NCBI GenBank assembly: GCA_003586115.2
Contig: QVOM02000091.1
Coordinates: forward strand, 940,180 to 1,004,179
Origin: Salvator merianae
Taxonomy: Eukaryota > Chordata > Lepidosauria > Squamata > Teiidae
Reading direction: 5' to 3'
Length of the DNA stretch: 64,000 nucleotides
The notes below the pieces were generated by a model. It worked only from the letters and a program-made list of their open reading frames with translations, was not told the DNA's origin and did no database searches. The translations under genes were made by a program, and so were the position numbers. Positions 11,911 to 63,420 of this stretch are shown here, piece after piece; the first letter of the stretch is position 1, and the number at the start of each line of letters is the position of its first letter.

Positions 11911-12410
11911 TTCTGAACAAGTTGCATTTGCTTGCTGAGCATATGTGCCCAAGGGTACAGTGTGGTTTTATACCTGGAAGGTCAAGTGCTGATATGATCA
12001 TCTCACTTTACCAGCAACGAGAGAAGTGCTATGGAAAGAAATGATCAGTGTACATTACATGTATTGACCTGGCAGAGGCCTTTGATATGGTTTGTAGAAA
12101 AAGCTTTTCACGCAACCATCAGAAGATTGGCTGTCAACTCAGGTTTCTCAAAATCATTATGTAATTTCATAAAGGTGTGCAAGCCACTGTCCAGTGTGAT
12201 GGAACGCCCTCTGAACCATTCCCAGGTAGTAGCAGGGTAAAGCAAGGTTGTGTACTTGCACCTGCATTATCCCTGCTACTGCATAAAGCCTTCATAACCT
12301 TTGAGGATGGTTTACTTCTGGGTATTTCAAGAAGTGATGGAAATTTTTTAAACCTTGCATGTCTGAGAATCAAATCCAAAATCCAGTATGGGCTGCTGAC
12401 ATTGTCCTGA

Positions 12411-12965
12411 TTGCACCCTGTCCAGCATATAATGTGGTTTATTATTATTATTATTATTTTACTGAAGAAGATTTATATCATCGGTCAGGATTTTGTGATA
12501 TATCTAGAATTCATATCCGAAGGCATTCCCTATCTAGAACGAATCTGTCCATGTGGACTGAATCAGGTAGAAAATGTTGCTCATACTATATTACGTTGTC
12601 ACTTTTATGAGGAGGCATGTGTAACTTTTATCATCTCTATCCTGTCCCAAATTCTAAGCAAAGGAGAAGAGCATTGCCTGAAATATTTAATATAAGATAA
12701 CCAGTTTCAGAACACATGAAATGTAGCCAAGTTTTGTGCAATAACAATCAAATTAAAAACAAAAGCAACTGCAACTAACAGGCCAGGGTTTTTAGATAAA
12801 TCAGATAATGCTGACAAATCGTACATATTTAAAATTTTATTACTACAATATTTCACAGTCATATTTTTGTATCTTGTACACTATTTTTATATGTTGATGT
12901 TAAATATGTTAACTGTTATGCATTTTGATTCTGGTCATTGACTGTAGAAATAAATTCATTCATAT
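12411..12965 (+). repeat. LINE 3' end with CCHC-like C-terminal segment
   Basis: An open stretch encodes RICPCGLNQVENVAHTILRC, the C-x-C-(x)n-H-x4-C pattern of LINE C-termini, then after a short gap VAKFCAITIK. It ends with a 3' tail gaaataaattcattcat. A (TTA)n tract at 12440 marks its left border. Confidence 0.6.
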
Positions 12966-13999
12966 CAGCAATCACACCCTCAAAGCGGTGGAGACGTGAA
13001 CCTCCCTGAAAAATACTTTGTTGAATGATCACCTGACTGAACCGTTTACCATTCACAGCTAATTCAATCTTCTAGATACAAATACACCTGAAGGACCACT
13101 CATGAGACCAGCTTCATAAATATTTCCTTGTGTGAGAAGGATTTATATTAGTCTAATAAGGGAAACCCTGTTTGATTCTACTGTTCCTGCTTGTGTGAAC
13201 TTAACATTCTGGTTTTTTTGTAATGTCAGAAATTCATTCAAATGATTCCCCATGTTTTCTTATCCCACTCATGCTCATTCAAGTCATTCACATATTTCCA
13301 CTGTCTCACGATTGCTGCTGTTGCTGCCTATATTAAAAAAATGTAGCAATCATTGCTAAGTATTTCCTTTTAGTGTCATGTCAAATTTGTGCAACAAATA
13401 AACTTGAGGAAACCGGGAAATTGCTTGTCTGTTATATCCACCATGTTCTTATGAATGAGCAGCCAATTTTTTTCTATTTTTGGGCAATATGTCCAGACAC
13501 TTTAGTCTATCCAAGCAACATGAAAAATTGTTTTTCTTCACTTACAGTTTTCAAGGGCCATTTTATCCATTAGCAGTTCTCTGCTACCCATTTCCTTTCT
13601 GCTCAGCTGCAAATTGTTTCTTTCCAAATGGTCTTGTATAGTACTGCTATTATTCCTGCCATCAGTTTAAAAGTTGTTGGTAGACAACTTATTAGGTTGA
13701 AGCACCTTTTTCTCAGTTTTATAGCAGAAGGTAAGTCTTGTCAGTTATATCATTCAGCTGATTAGCTGACCATGTAAGCTGATCAGGTGTCTGAGCCAAA
13801 AAGTCATGCAACCCATCTTTCCCTGGTGCCATTCAGTTCTTAATTTTCATGGCATGCTTCTCATCTAGTTTTGTTGTACTACCAAATATCCCATATAACT
13901 TCTCTTTTCAGCTTCCACATCCTTAATCTAACCTGCCTCCTGCTTGTAATCCTTTGAATTGTCTGACAATTTTGTGCAGAATACAATTGTTTCATCTTT

Positions 14000-14422
14000 G
14001 GCCAGCTCCAGATGCCGGCCAAATATAGTGCTAACAAGTGATATTCTGAAGTATAGCCCCTCCAGAATTATCGCTTGTTGCCTAGAACAGCGTGAAGGCC
14101 AGCACTGTCTGTGCACATACGGTATTTAGCCAGCACGAAATACCCAGAAGTGCTCGATCACGACCATCATGCATGTGCAGCCATCTTTTTCGGTCTCCAC
14201 ACCTGCACGATGGGCACTTCAGGAGGGTGTATCCCTCCAGGTGGTAAGTTATAGCACTATTTTGGGAAAACCCACTGTCAGGGCTGGGTTTTCCTGCAAT
14301 AGGTTACAGCAGGATCTAGGGGGGATATAGCTGGACTATGATGGGGTTGCCACAGATGCATGTGCCAATCCCATCACAGCACAGACATAATGGCTCTAGG
14401 TTTCCCCTGTCTGGAGGGAACC
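14000..14422. mobile_element. Family D element, copy 3
   Basis: It starts gccagctccagatgccggcc and ends cccctgtctggagggaacc, with the same interior as the other copies (gggaaaacc, ggggttgccacag). Confidence 0.65.
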
Positions 14423-14717
14423 TTTATTTGGATGCACAATGTTTGCAACTTCTCTATTCACACTTTAGTAAAAATGTCTTTTGATTCATCTGAAAAAGGC
14501 AGTTCTGTTTGTGTGAGTCTCACACCTGGCAATTTTCTTTGATATCGCAGTAATTTTTCTGCTTCACAATTTTAAGGGTTTCTTTGATCTTGGTTGTATC
14601 CAGGTGTTTCTTTATGAAATATTCTTTTATCTTTCCGTTTTGCAATTTCTTTTCTTTCATTTCCTGCAAGTCTGCTTGCATCTGCCCTCTGTCTGCTGAT
14701 CTTGGCTTCCACTGCAT

Positions 14718-14823
14718 CTCCATTATGCAGTAAGGGCACCTTAATCAGGCCCTTGGGGCAGCTGGTCTCCAGTGGGAATAACGGAAACTGTCCTCACTTA
14801 GGTGCCCTTACTGCATAATGGAG
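14718..14823. mobile_element. 106-bp inverted-repeat element
   Basis: The ends ctccattatgcagtaagggc and its exact inverse are identical over 24 bases (through gcacct), separated by about 58 bases. It lies inside the R4-like LINE remnant. Confidence 0.8.
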
Positions 14824-15342
14824 TTGTAACTTTCCATTTCGATACTGCTGGTTGATCATTTTTTCCTTCCTTACTGATCTTTTCATCTCAGTTCTTAAGT
14901 GTTTATTAATGCTGCACTGTGAGTTAGCCAGTTTGTTTATTACAATGACATTGTCCTAATTTCTGCTGCAACTTTAATCAAATCTTTTCGTGCTTCTGCA
15001 AATTCATTCTTTGCCACAAGTACAGTCAAGCATTGCCAGCCTCTTTCTTCACTGATGTCCAAAGATTTTCTTCATTAACTCCCTCTGCTTTTGCTATCAG
15101 CTGGTCCATTTCCATTTGTGACCTTTCTGGCGTAGCAACGGTTGGCCTTCCCTTGTGTGTACCTGTAATTTGGACATCTGCTGCTAATACTAGTTCTGCA
15201 CACATTTTTGGCAGCTCTTTTTTAATTCTCTGTCTCTTCAAACTGTATGTTTCATAGAATGTCTTGCAGTTCTACATGACAAAAGACTTTATTCTCATAA
15301 TATATCAGCATTGATTTGCTAACCTTTCTATGGTAATGTCTA

Positions 15343-15625
15343 AGGCTGCGTTCACATGCAGTAAAAAAAACTAATGCCTCTGAGGTGGCTTGGAGATGGC
15401 TTGGAGCTCATTCGCAGGTGGGATCGTTCACATGCCAGTCTGCCCCGCCCCCTCTCTCATGAACATTCTACTCTGCCCCTCCCCCTCCCATGAACATTCT
15501 ACTCTGCCCCTTCTCTCCTCATGAACATTCTAGGCTAGAGAAGGTGGACTGCAGTACGAGGGCCACCCGCTACTGTCTCTGAGGCTCTTTTGAGGTGCTT
15601 CTTTGGCTACATGTGAACACAGCCT
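15343..15625. mobile_element. Harbinger-like miniature element with TAA target duplication
   Basis: Flanked by TAA, with ends GGCTGCGTTCACATG and the inverse of GGCTGTGTTCACATG. Three or more internal units based on tctgcccctccccctcccat. TAA/TTA duplications with GG-starting ends fit the PIF/Harbinger superfamily. Confidence 0.7.
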
Positions 15626-15628
15626 AAG

Positions 15629-16074
15629 ACCAGCTCCAGATGCTGGCCGAATATATCGCTAACAAGTGATACTCGGGAATATAGCCCCTCTGAAATTATT
15701 GCTTGTGGCCTAGACACCACAGGGGACAACGCTGTCTGTTCGTGTTTTAGTGATGCACACATCCGGGTATTTCGATGGGGTGAAATAGCCGGAAGTGCAT
15801 GATTGTGACCACTGCACATGTGCAACCCTCTTTTTTTTTTGCCCCCTGCACATGTGTGGTCGGCACTTCTAGGATGGTGGATCCCTCCAGATGGTAAATT
15901 ATAGTCCTATTTGGGGAAAATCCGCCACCAGAGTCAGTTTTTTCCACAATAGACTATAGCAGGATTTAGTAGGGGATATAGAGAGGCTATGATGGGGTTG
16001 CCACAGGTATGTGTGGCAATCCCACCACAGTGCAGACATAATTGCGCTATATTTCCCCTTTCTGGATGGGGCCC
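15629..16074. mobile_element. Family D element, copy 4
   Basis: It starts accagctccagatgctggcc and ends ttctggatggggccc. It abuts the Harbinger-like element at 15343-15625 with only three bases between. Confidence 0.65.
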
Positions 16075-17195
16075 AAGTCTGGGTGATTTTCTTTCTTCAT
16101 TTGGGACATCCTTTTGAGGTATCCATGTGTGCAATCAGTCACAATTAAAGAATCACCTTCTCGGTGACTTTCATTCTTATCCAATAGACATCAGTCCTCA
16201 ACATGCAACTTCTGGGGTCTTGAAGCCTTGGAAAGGTCTCAGTGATGGGTGGAATTTCTCAGCACTGGAATCATCTCTTTTTTCACGCCACACTGATCTC
16301 CAGTTTGGCAGAAAAACAGCATAAACAATGGATGGGAATTTCCTGCCTCAAGAGGAGGATACTAGTGACATAGCTGGCTGTTATTCGTACATTAGAAAAT
16401 CCAAATTTCCTTATCACCAAAATATGGAAACTCATGGTTCCCTTGTTCTCCATGTAGGAGGAAACAGTGAGAAGAGACATCTGCAAATTTGGAGCAGCAT
16501 GGAACAGGAAAGCTGAAGTAAAAGAGGGAGCAATGGTAGTATAATGGCAATTAAGAAATAAAGGAGCAACTAGAAAAACAGGAAGTCACATGTATACAAA
16601 TCCAGAAATCTGGATTTCCAGAAATGTGATATTTAGAAAATAGCAGCAAGCAAGTGACTGGAAATATAGCCAGTCATGGAATAGAAAACATTGTTAGGGG
16701 TGCTTTACCAATCACGTAGAGTGGAAAGTGGACATACCAGTGTTCAATCAACGGGCAATCAAAGGGAGGTGTGTTGTGATGTAGAAGCGAATGCAGACTG
16801 CAGTGTGACAAAGTTAGGTAGCTTCTTGGCCACATATAAACTATCTATGTGGGAGGCACTTTTATGGTGTGTCTGACAATTGGACACTTTTTCCTAAAGG
16901 AATGACTTGAAAAAGACATGTCTTTTGATGGTTTTGACTTGCAGCACTAAATCTTTTTTTCTTGATTCCTTGCAGTTGAGTATTTTGTATGATTTGGTTG
17001 TTCTTCCAGTAGCTTTGCAGTTGCCAGCCCTGAATGCCCAGCTGAGGTTCCTGAGCCCAGTAACGGATTTGTTGATAGATGCCCAGATATTCTTAGCACT
17101 TGCCACAATCCTCGTTGAACTGAGTGACTGAACAAATATGGAATTTATTGCAAAGTAAATCATATAAAGCAGATTAAAACAAAACTACCATGTAC

Positions 17196-17425
17196 AAAAT
17201 TGGGCTGTGGTCACACACAACGGAAAAGAGCAGCTCAGAATCACCTTACAGAGAGTAGCATGTGGCGTCTGTGTTCTCATCCTACCTCTAATTCACCTTT
17301 TCTAGCTTGGAATGGTACACGAGAGGAGAGGGGCAGACTGGCGCACGAACCATTGCACCAGCGAATAGCCCCCAAGTTACTTCTGAGGTGCTTTCCTTTA
17401 CTGTGTGCAATCACAGCCTCAAACA
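17196..17425 (-). mobile_element. Harbinger-like miniature element, inverted orientation
   Basis: The ends gggctgtggtcacacacaac and ctgtgtgcaatcacagcct are inverse. The interior matches the copy at 15343 in reverse and carries no complete repeat array. Confidence 0.5.
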
Positions 17426-17699
17426 ATGTACTTCACTGGTGGTAAGGAATTGGTAGGGATCCGTTTTTCTGATTACTGTTGGAAATCAAACATTTTTAGT
17501 CTGGTTCTTCCTTAGAAGCCTGCCTGGTATGATTGATGCTCTCCAGCAAAACCCTCCAATTCCTAGGAGCACTCAACCTCACAGGAGGGCTTGTTATTGT
17601 CATTGTTAAAAATTTGTTGATTGCCTTGGTTTTCTGTTTAGAACAGCAGTGTAGAGCTTTAAATATCCATCTACCTAACTAGCAGTAGTAGCCAGGAGT

Positions 17700-18390
17700 G
17701 CCTACCTCCATCTACAACTGGTTCACCAGCTTTGGCCTTTCTTGGATAGGGATAACTTGTTCACAGTGATCCAAGCCTCTGGTAACCTCTGTATTAGACT
17801 ACTGTAATGCATTTTACATGGGGCTACCCTTGAAAATGGCCCAGAAGCTGGAACTTAGTTTAGAATTCAGCATCTCAGCTGCTAATGGGAGTTTCTACCT
17901 GGACACACATCACGCCAGTCCTGAAAGATCTGTACTGGCTGCTTATTCACTACTGAGCCCAATTCAACGTATTGATGTTAACATACGAAGCCCTAAATTG
18001 CTTGGGTCCTGGTTATCTGCTGTATGGACCTGTCTGAGTACAGAGATCTCAAGGAGAGGGCCTTTTTGTAGTTCCTCCTCTTTCAGAGGTACAAGGGGCA
18101 GGGACGCACAAGAGGGCCTTTTTTGCGGTGGCCCTTAAACTTAGAACCACCTCCCTCTGGAAGTTCACCAGGCACCTAAATTATATGGTTTTTGGCACCT
18201 AGTTAAAACATACCTCTTCACTCAACTTGATACTTAGCTTCCTCTGAGTGTTGCCCTTTCAGGAAGAAAGGGTGAGTTATATTTTAAATATGTTTTAGGT
18301 ATATTTTATATATTTATTGTTTAAACCTGCCCTGTGACCTTTGGTGAAGGGCAAGACATAAATTCCTAAATAAATAAATAAAATTAAAAG
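17700..18390 (+). repeat. L2-type LINE fragment, sense
   Basis: A long diverged piece with the C-terminal arrangement (gagggccttttttgcggtgg, then ccctctggaag) and a clear 3' end: cctgccctgtgacctttggt, gaagggcaagacataaattc and ATAA repeats at 18365. Confidence 0.65.
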
Positions 18391-19191
18391 TAGCCAAATT
18401 GAACAAGCGTGCCATGTCAGTCTGAAAAATCATACTGTGTCCAGTGCTGACTGGGCACTAAGCCACTTTTATTTATTGATCATCTAAGATAGTAAATTCT
18501 CAGGGCGCGACCCTTGCCAGACAATTGGTCATTAGTACAATGTGAAATGCTGGAAACAAATTCCCACTCAATTAAATACCCTGATGGAATTATTTTAAAA
18601 GGAGAACAGGTTAAAGGCATTACTATTTCATCTGAACAGATCTTAAATCCCCCCCGCCCCCCGCTGCCAAAATGTGCATGGGGGGACATATTTAGCAGGT
18701 TATAAAGCAAGACAGAAAGTTGGTTCACTAAATTTGGCGATTCTGTGGATATGTGGTTCACTTAACGATGTTATTTTTATTTAAAATACAAGAGGAATTG
18801 AAAGAAAGCCACATACTTGCACCTTGACACAGGGATTAAGTTAATGGTTCTCTCCTCTCTAACACACACATATTGGTGACTGTATAATTGCAAGAGGACC
18901 TTGGAGGCTTCGGGTTCAAATTTTCATTTGGTTATGGAATTGTACTTGGAGATCTTGAGACCAGTTACTGTCCCCTCAGCCTAACCCACCTTTCAGGATT
19001 ATGGTGAGGAAAAAGTGGAAGGAAGGAAGATAATGCTTCTTTGTGCTCTTTGGAGCAAAGGTAGCACATGAATGTCATTAAGAAGTGATGCAAAAATTAT
19101 ACATGTTTTATACCTTTCACCGGAGTTTACTGTGAAAGGAACTCAGCTAAAGTGAGGTGAAGTCAGGAATGAAGCAATTAGTCGAACCTAA

Positions 19192-19585
19192 AGCTGCATT
19201 CACACAGTTTTAAAAAGCACCTCTGAGGTGGCTTAGAGAAGATTCTCAGGTGTTCAAGTGCCAGTCTGCCCCCCCCCCGGAACAGTAAAAAAGCACCTCT
19301 GAGGCGGCTCAGAGGCAGCTTAAAGTCGGTTCACAAGTGGGATTGTTCACATGCCAGTCTGCCCCTCCCCGTCTCAGGAACAGTAAAAAAAAAAGAGTAC
19401 TTCTGAGATGGCTCAGAGACAGCTTAAAGTTTGTTCACAAATGCCAGTCTGCCCCTCCCCCTCTCAGGAACATTCTAGGCTGGAAAAGGTGGATTAGAGA
19501 TGGGACGGGAACATGAGGACCGTGCACTACAGTCTATGAGGCACTTTTGAGCCACTTTTGTTTTTTCACTGCATGTGAAGTAGCC
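19192..19585. mobile_element. Harbinger-like miniature element with expanded left part
   Basis: Flanked by TAA; ends agctgcattcacacag and its inverse. The segment gcacctctgaggtggctyag to tctgcccctccc occurs about three times in tandem, so the left half was amplified internally. Confidence 0.6.
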
Positions 19586-19967
19586 TAAAACTCGGAAGGC
19601 ACTCCAGAAATCAACAGTGCCCCCTTGTGATGATAAGAATGACTTGGAAAATTATGCCCAAGCAATCCCTTTTCCACTAATCAGTAATGTATCTTACCCA
19701 CCAGAGAGCTATTTTATCCCATCAGGGAAAAGAGGTTCTTCTGTAATAAGCTAAGTGGACTTTTGGCTTAGAAGACTTGAACTGAGTCATGACAGGGGAT
19801 GGCAAAATGCTGGGAAAGTGGGCTAGGAGCTTGAGTTTGCAGAAGGGGAACGAAGGTTGGGAGCAAGGACACTGGGCACTAACATTCTGAGGTAGTTTTG
19901 ATACAGACTGAGCCATAACATAGAAAAACATGCATGTGGATGTAGAAGAATGCTAGGAGCTATCGTG

Positions 19968-20213
19968 CTTAGACAGATTGGACAAATACATGGAGGACAG
20001 ATGTATCAATGGCTACTAGAATGCATGCCTAGTGCTGCCTCCAGGGTGGAGAGACAGGCAGGATACCTCCAAAGGCCATTTGCAGGGAACTGAGAGCAGG
20101 TGAAGGTTTGGGCTTTGTCTTCTGCTTGAGATGCCCACAAGCAATTGGTGCCACAGGGTGCTGGACTAGATGGGCCGTGGCCTGATTCAGCAAGGCTCCT
20201 CTTATGTGCTTCT
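19968..20213 (+). repeat. Interspersed repeat family F
   Basis: It shares the consensus tggctactagaatg, ctccaggttggagagacagg, ggactagatgggccgtggcc and an end ctcctcttatgt with copies at 23945, 50936 and 56524. Likely the 3' part of a retroposon common in reptile genomes; name not assigned. Confidence 0.65.
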
Positions 20214-20284
20214 AAGCCAACATTAGATGAGCTGCAAATGTTTATAAAGCTATGCCAAGCTGGTATAAACACCGTGTCAGTTGA

Positions 20285-20975
20285 CACATATGGGATTAAA
20301 CCTCAATCGGGAGTGCTGGTATAAGTGTAAAGAAAGAGGAACCTATATACATCTCTGGTGGGATTGTAAAGGGATAAGAAAGTTCTGGGATAGAATTAGA
20401 TGGGAAATAAAATAAAATAATCAGAGATAATATTGTTTGGTCTAAAGAAATGATATTAATGCAGAAATTTGAAAGGCAAGATTTACGAACAAAGGACAAA
20501 TATTCAGTAGTACAATTATTATTGGCAGCACAGGCAGTGGTGGTGAAAAACTGGAAAATCCTGGAAGAAAGATCAATGAAGCAATGGTATGAATATGTGG
20601 GAGAACAATTAATTTTTGAATTCTTAAGGGAGAAAAGTTAATTTATATGAGACAGCCATCAAAAAAGCCCACCTGCCCAAACTGGAAGAAATTGTTGAAA
20701 TATGTGCAGAATAGAAAAGGGAACTCGACCATACAGAGTTTAGTTTAAGTAATCTCTAAAATGGAAGAAAGAGAATTGTAAGTTATTGACCCAACAGGCT
20801 TGGGGGGGGGGGAAATGGGAGGGTGGTAAAATAGAGTAAAACGAGTTTCTGTTTAAATTCATAGGTACAAAATTATCTGATAGGTTCAGTGTATAACTGA
20901 GAGCTACAACATAGTTATTGTAAAGACATAGATAAATGTATATGTATTTATAATAAAAGAAAATAATTTTTTAAA
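20285..20975 (+). repeat. L1-type LINE ORF2 C-terminal end and 3' UTR
   Basis: Translation gives ECWYKCKERGTYIHLWWDCK, the conserved cysteine/histidine segment at the end of L1 ORF2, followed by a tail rich in A and ending in aataaaagaaaataattttt near 20970. Truncated at the 5' side. Confidence 0.7.
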
Positions 20976-21304
20976 GAACTGTGTCAAACTTTGCTAAGAC
21001 ATAGCTCTTATATGTGAAACCATGGCTAACAGCAGAATTGCAGAAGTTGAAGGGCTCTCTACTAAAAAGTAATTACCGTACTGAGCAATCAAGACATGCC
21101 AAAAATACACGTTGATATTAAAAATGCTTTCATTCCTCTAAAAGTGCCTCAGCTGACACGTGAACCTACTCAAAGAAAGGATGTGATTAAATGCTGAAAC
21201 TTTGGAAGGTTGAGAAATTCCTGGGTGGCTCAGTTTGTCACATGTTGGGCACCAGGGAAAAGAACATTTTAGCTAAGAGCAAATATAATAATCAAAGAAC
21301 TATA

Positions 21305-21445
21305 AAACCATAAATATCAAGGCGGGAGGGCTATATTTTAGATATGTTTTAATAGTTTATATGTTTTATCTTTTTATTACTGTGATACCGTCTAGGACCT
21401 TTTGCTGAAGGGCAGGATATAAATTCTTAAATAAATAAAAGGCAA
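21305..21445 (+). repeat. LINE 3' tail (L2-type)
   Basis: The segment gtctaggaccttttgctgaa then gggcaggatataaattcttaaataaataaa. It lies close to the 3' end of VARS1. Confidence 0.55.
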
Positions 21446-21648
21446 ATAAAACAACAGTAAAACCAGACAAATGAGCAGTCAGTAGAAAGGAGTCTGGTAC
21501 AGAGTGTAACAAATGTTCCCTCGACGGCATATTGAATGAGTCTGTCGTGTGCAGTAATGCTCAGATGAGGTGTTGTGTACAACGTTACTCCATTCCCTCA
21601 ACTTTTCTGTGTACCAGTGACAATTCAACATTCTAGTCAGCAAAATAT

Positions 21649-21818
21649 TTTAATGACTCTGCAGAAAATAGAATACAGCAAGAATAGCCAAACTGAAGAA
21701 ACAAGTCCTCTTCCTCTTGAAAGAGACGGGTTTTCTTTGAAAGGTTCCCTCCTTATCCTTCCTAACCAGCTCAGAATAGTTGTATTATCTGAGGTCCAAG
21801 GATCCCCTTTCTTCTGTT
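21649..21818 (-). other. Possible VARS1 3' UTR with ATTAAA signal
   Basis: On the minus strand the first poly(A)-like hexamer after the stop is ATTAAA at 21649-21654, about 165 bases downstream. A later AATAAA at about 21373-21378 lies inside an L2 tail. The cleavage site cannot be fixed from sequence alone. Confidence 0.3.
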
Positions 21819-61246
<39,428 letters not shown>

Positions 61247-61624
61247 TCGAGTTCACCTGAAGACAGAAAAGAAGATAGTTATATGCAACAGCCTTCTTCA
61301 AATGCCCACAGAGCAGTCAGACAGAAGGAACAGACAAGTAAGCCAAAGTATTTAAAATTACAAGAGATGCGGAGAAAGCAAGCAAACAACTTTTTTTCTC
61401 CTTCTTACAAAGGCACTAGAACCTGGGGTCATTCAGTGTTCCTGATGATATAATTCTGATGGGAGATTCAGGAAAAGAGACACAAAAGCATTTCTTCACA
61501 GCTTCACAGTAAATTATGGATCTTGCTGCTGCTAGCTTCTGCTTGGCTTCTAAAGTCAAGTTCACAGAGATCTTGGCTATTGATGGCCACTAGTCCTGTG
61601 GCAGTAAAGATGACATCCATCTGA

Positions 61625-62090
61625 ACATTATTTATTTATCTGCATTTTTATCCCACTCTATACCCAAAGGTCTCAGGGCGGGTTATAATAATAAAAAAAC
61701 AGCTTCTGGGGAAGAGGTGCAGAGAAAATGTCTCCTGATGGACCTCTCAGAGGTCCCCGGGGAAGTTATTTTATCATCATCATCACCATCATCACCATCA
61801 TCACATTAAAAACAGCAATTAAAAACTGAGTGAACCAAGGGAGAAATAAATTTTCACACAGGGAATGCTAGTGTAAAAAGATAAGTCTTTAATAAGTGCC
61901 TATTAGTTTTAAGTGCAGGTGCCTCATGAACAGTAGAGGGAAGGGCATTCCAAAGGGAAGGTGCCACCACTGAGAAGGCCCAATTGCAAGCTATCACAAG
62001 ATGGCATTCTGCATTATATGGAACCCACAGTAAGACTTCTCCAGATGATTTCAGGTCTCTTCCAGGGTTATAAAATGGGGGAGGCATTCT
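61625..62090 (-). repeat. L2-type LINE 3' end
   Basis: Antisense 3' end with tatttatttatctgcatttt and gtctcagggcgggttataat, then the C-terminal frame with NWAFSVVAPSLWNALPSTVH (62087-61854). Confidence 0.7.
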
Positions 62091-62094
62091 TTAG

Positions 62095-62455
62095 ATGTTT
62101 ATACCACCTTACATTCCAGAGAAGTAAATGAGGAAAAAGGACTATATAAAACACCAGGATTCAAAAATAAATACACACATACTCTCAAGGTCAGAACTGA
62201 CTAACAAAAGCCTAGGTAAATAAGAATGTTTTCATCAAATGTTGAAAGCTCATCAGTGGGGAGGCCTGATGTATCTCTAAGGGAAGGCTATTCAATAGCC
62301 TGGGGGCTGCCACAGAAAAGACCCTCACTCTGGTTATAAGACCAGTCATTTCAGAAAGGCATGGTATTAGCAAGAGGGTCTCCTCTGAAGATCTTAAGTG
62401 ATGGCAGGACTGTATGGAAGAAGGTTGTTGGACTACATGGGACACTTCTCTAATC
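62095..62455 (-). repeat. Second L2-type LINE fragment
   Basis: The minus frame 62445-62212 encodes VRVFSVAAPRLLNSLPLEIH and MSFQHLMKTFLFT, the same C-terminal domain again, directly beside the previous copy. Confidence 0.65.
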
Positions 62456-62721
62456 CAGCAGGGTATTTCTTTTGTTCTTAAGAAGGATTAACCCTTGTTC
62501 TCTGCTGCCCCAGAAAGATGGATTAGACTAAATAGGCTTAAGTTTCTAGATGATTGATTTCAGCTGAACATTACAAGAAATGTCTTAATAAACACAGATA
62601 AATAACAGAACCAATTTCCTAGAACAGTGGCAGACTCTCTCTTACTAAAGGTTAATAAGCAGAGACTTTGCACATCTGGTGGAAACACTCTCAAAACTCT
62701 GCACTCAGGAGGCAGTTCAAG

Positions 62722-62940
62722 GGCCTGCCAACACCTACATTTTAATTTGGTTTCAGTCCACTTTCAGAGCAAGAAAACATATCAGCAAAGTGACTAGCTG
62801 TTTTCTTTTGGCTTTATCAAACTCAGAAAATTATATTTGCGATAAGGTGGAAATAAAATGACAAGTCACTTTGCTGATGTGTTCTCTCACTCTGAAGGGA
62901 GACGGAAGCTGGATTAAAATTTAGGTGTAGATAGATTCTG
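62722..62940. mobile_element. Foldback element related to 55927
   Basis: The left arm (tttcagtccactttcagagc, then atatcagcaaagtgacta) and the right arm are inverse over roughly 80 bases. Shorter central loop with a poly-T stretch. Confidence 0.7.
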
Positions 62941-63185
62941 AGATTTACATCTGATATAGCAGGTACAGTCTTTCCAGAATCCTCACCACTATTATAAATG
63001 CCTTTATCTTTCTGAGGAAGGCTTACTGCAGTGAAACTGGCGTGATCTTACAAACTCCCAGAAGATCCAGGAAGGTAGGGCTTGATAGAATAGTTGATTT
63101 TCTCATATGAGGAGAAGCATGTGCTTGGTGGAATAATGGTTAAATAACAAGTTAGTAGCTTGCCTCTTCAACAGTAATTTAGGGC

Positions 63186-63420
63186 CTGTCTACATGGGCA
63201 CTTGAGCCTGACTTTCAAGGACAGCCACCTACAGGTCTCTTCCTGGAGGTACCTTGGAGGTACTCAAAAGCTGAGCAGAACTGGCCACTGTTAAGCTGCC
63301 TGCGGAGAGAAGGCAGCTTGAAAGTGGCATATGGTCAGGAATCCCTGCGATTTTGAGTCAGTTTTGCCACTTAGGATTCTATGAATGGGAGTCCGCACAG
63401 ACATTACAGAGCTGATGATG
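63186..63420. mobile_element. Possible inverted-repeat element (single end)
   Basis: The stretch starts gggcctgtctacatgggcac, like family E ends, but the partner end was not found. Confidence 0.3.

Larger units (their letters stand above)
9781..12410 (+). pseudogene. Degraded non-LTR retrotransposon (endonuclease plus reverse transcriptase)
   Basis: Frames on the plus strand contain VVLLGDFSAQ (endonuclease GDFNA motif) near 9840, TIDSLTSGKALGIDSISSEV near 10860, then QCGFIPGRSSADMI near 11960, IDLAEAFDMV (RT motif A) near 12060 and VKQGCVLAPA (RT motif B) near 12240. Several frame breaks and stops separate them, so it is dead. It is interrupted by an antisense repeat with a family D element (11013-11560) and by a hAT element (11642-11910). 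The clade (RTE-like or L1-like) cannot be settled by eye. Confidence 0.75.
13330..15330 (-). pseudogene. Degraded LINE, R4-like, minus strand
   Basis: Translated fragments on the minus strand include LISCLPTTFKLMAGIIAVLY near 13650 and KMALENCK-like residues near 13560 that resemble R4/Dong-clade reverse transcriptase, preceded by charged N-terminal frames at 15241-15026 and 14723-14520. Stops and shifts abound. Two miniature elements are inserted (14000-14422 and 14718-14823). The clade name is an inference from recalled motifs. Confidence 0.55.

Noticed and set aside
16894..17163. 89-codon minus-strand frame as a gene
   Set aside because: Overlapping frames exist on the other strand, there is no recognisable domain, and the region may be an old LINE piece; support too weak to call.
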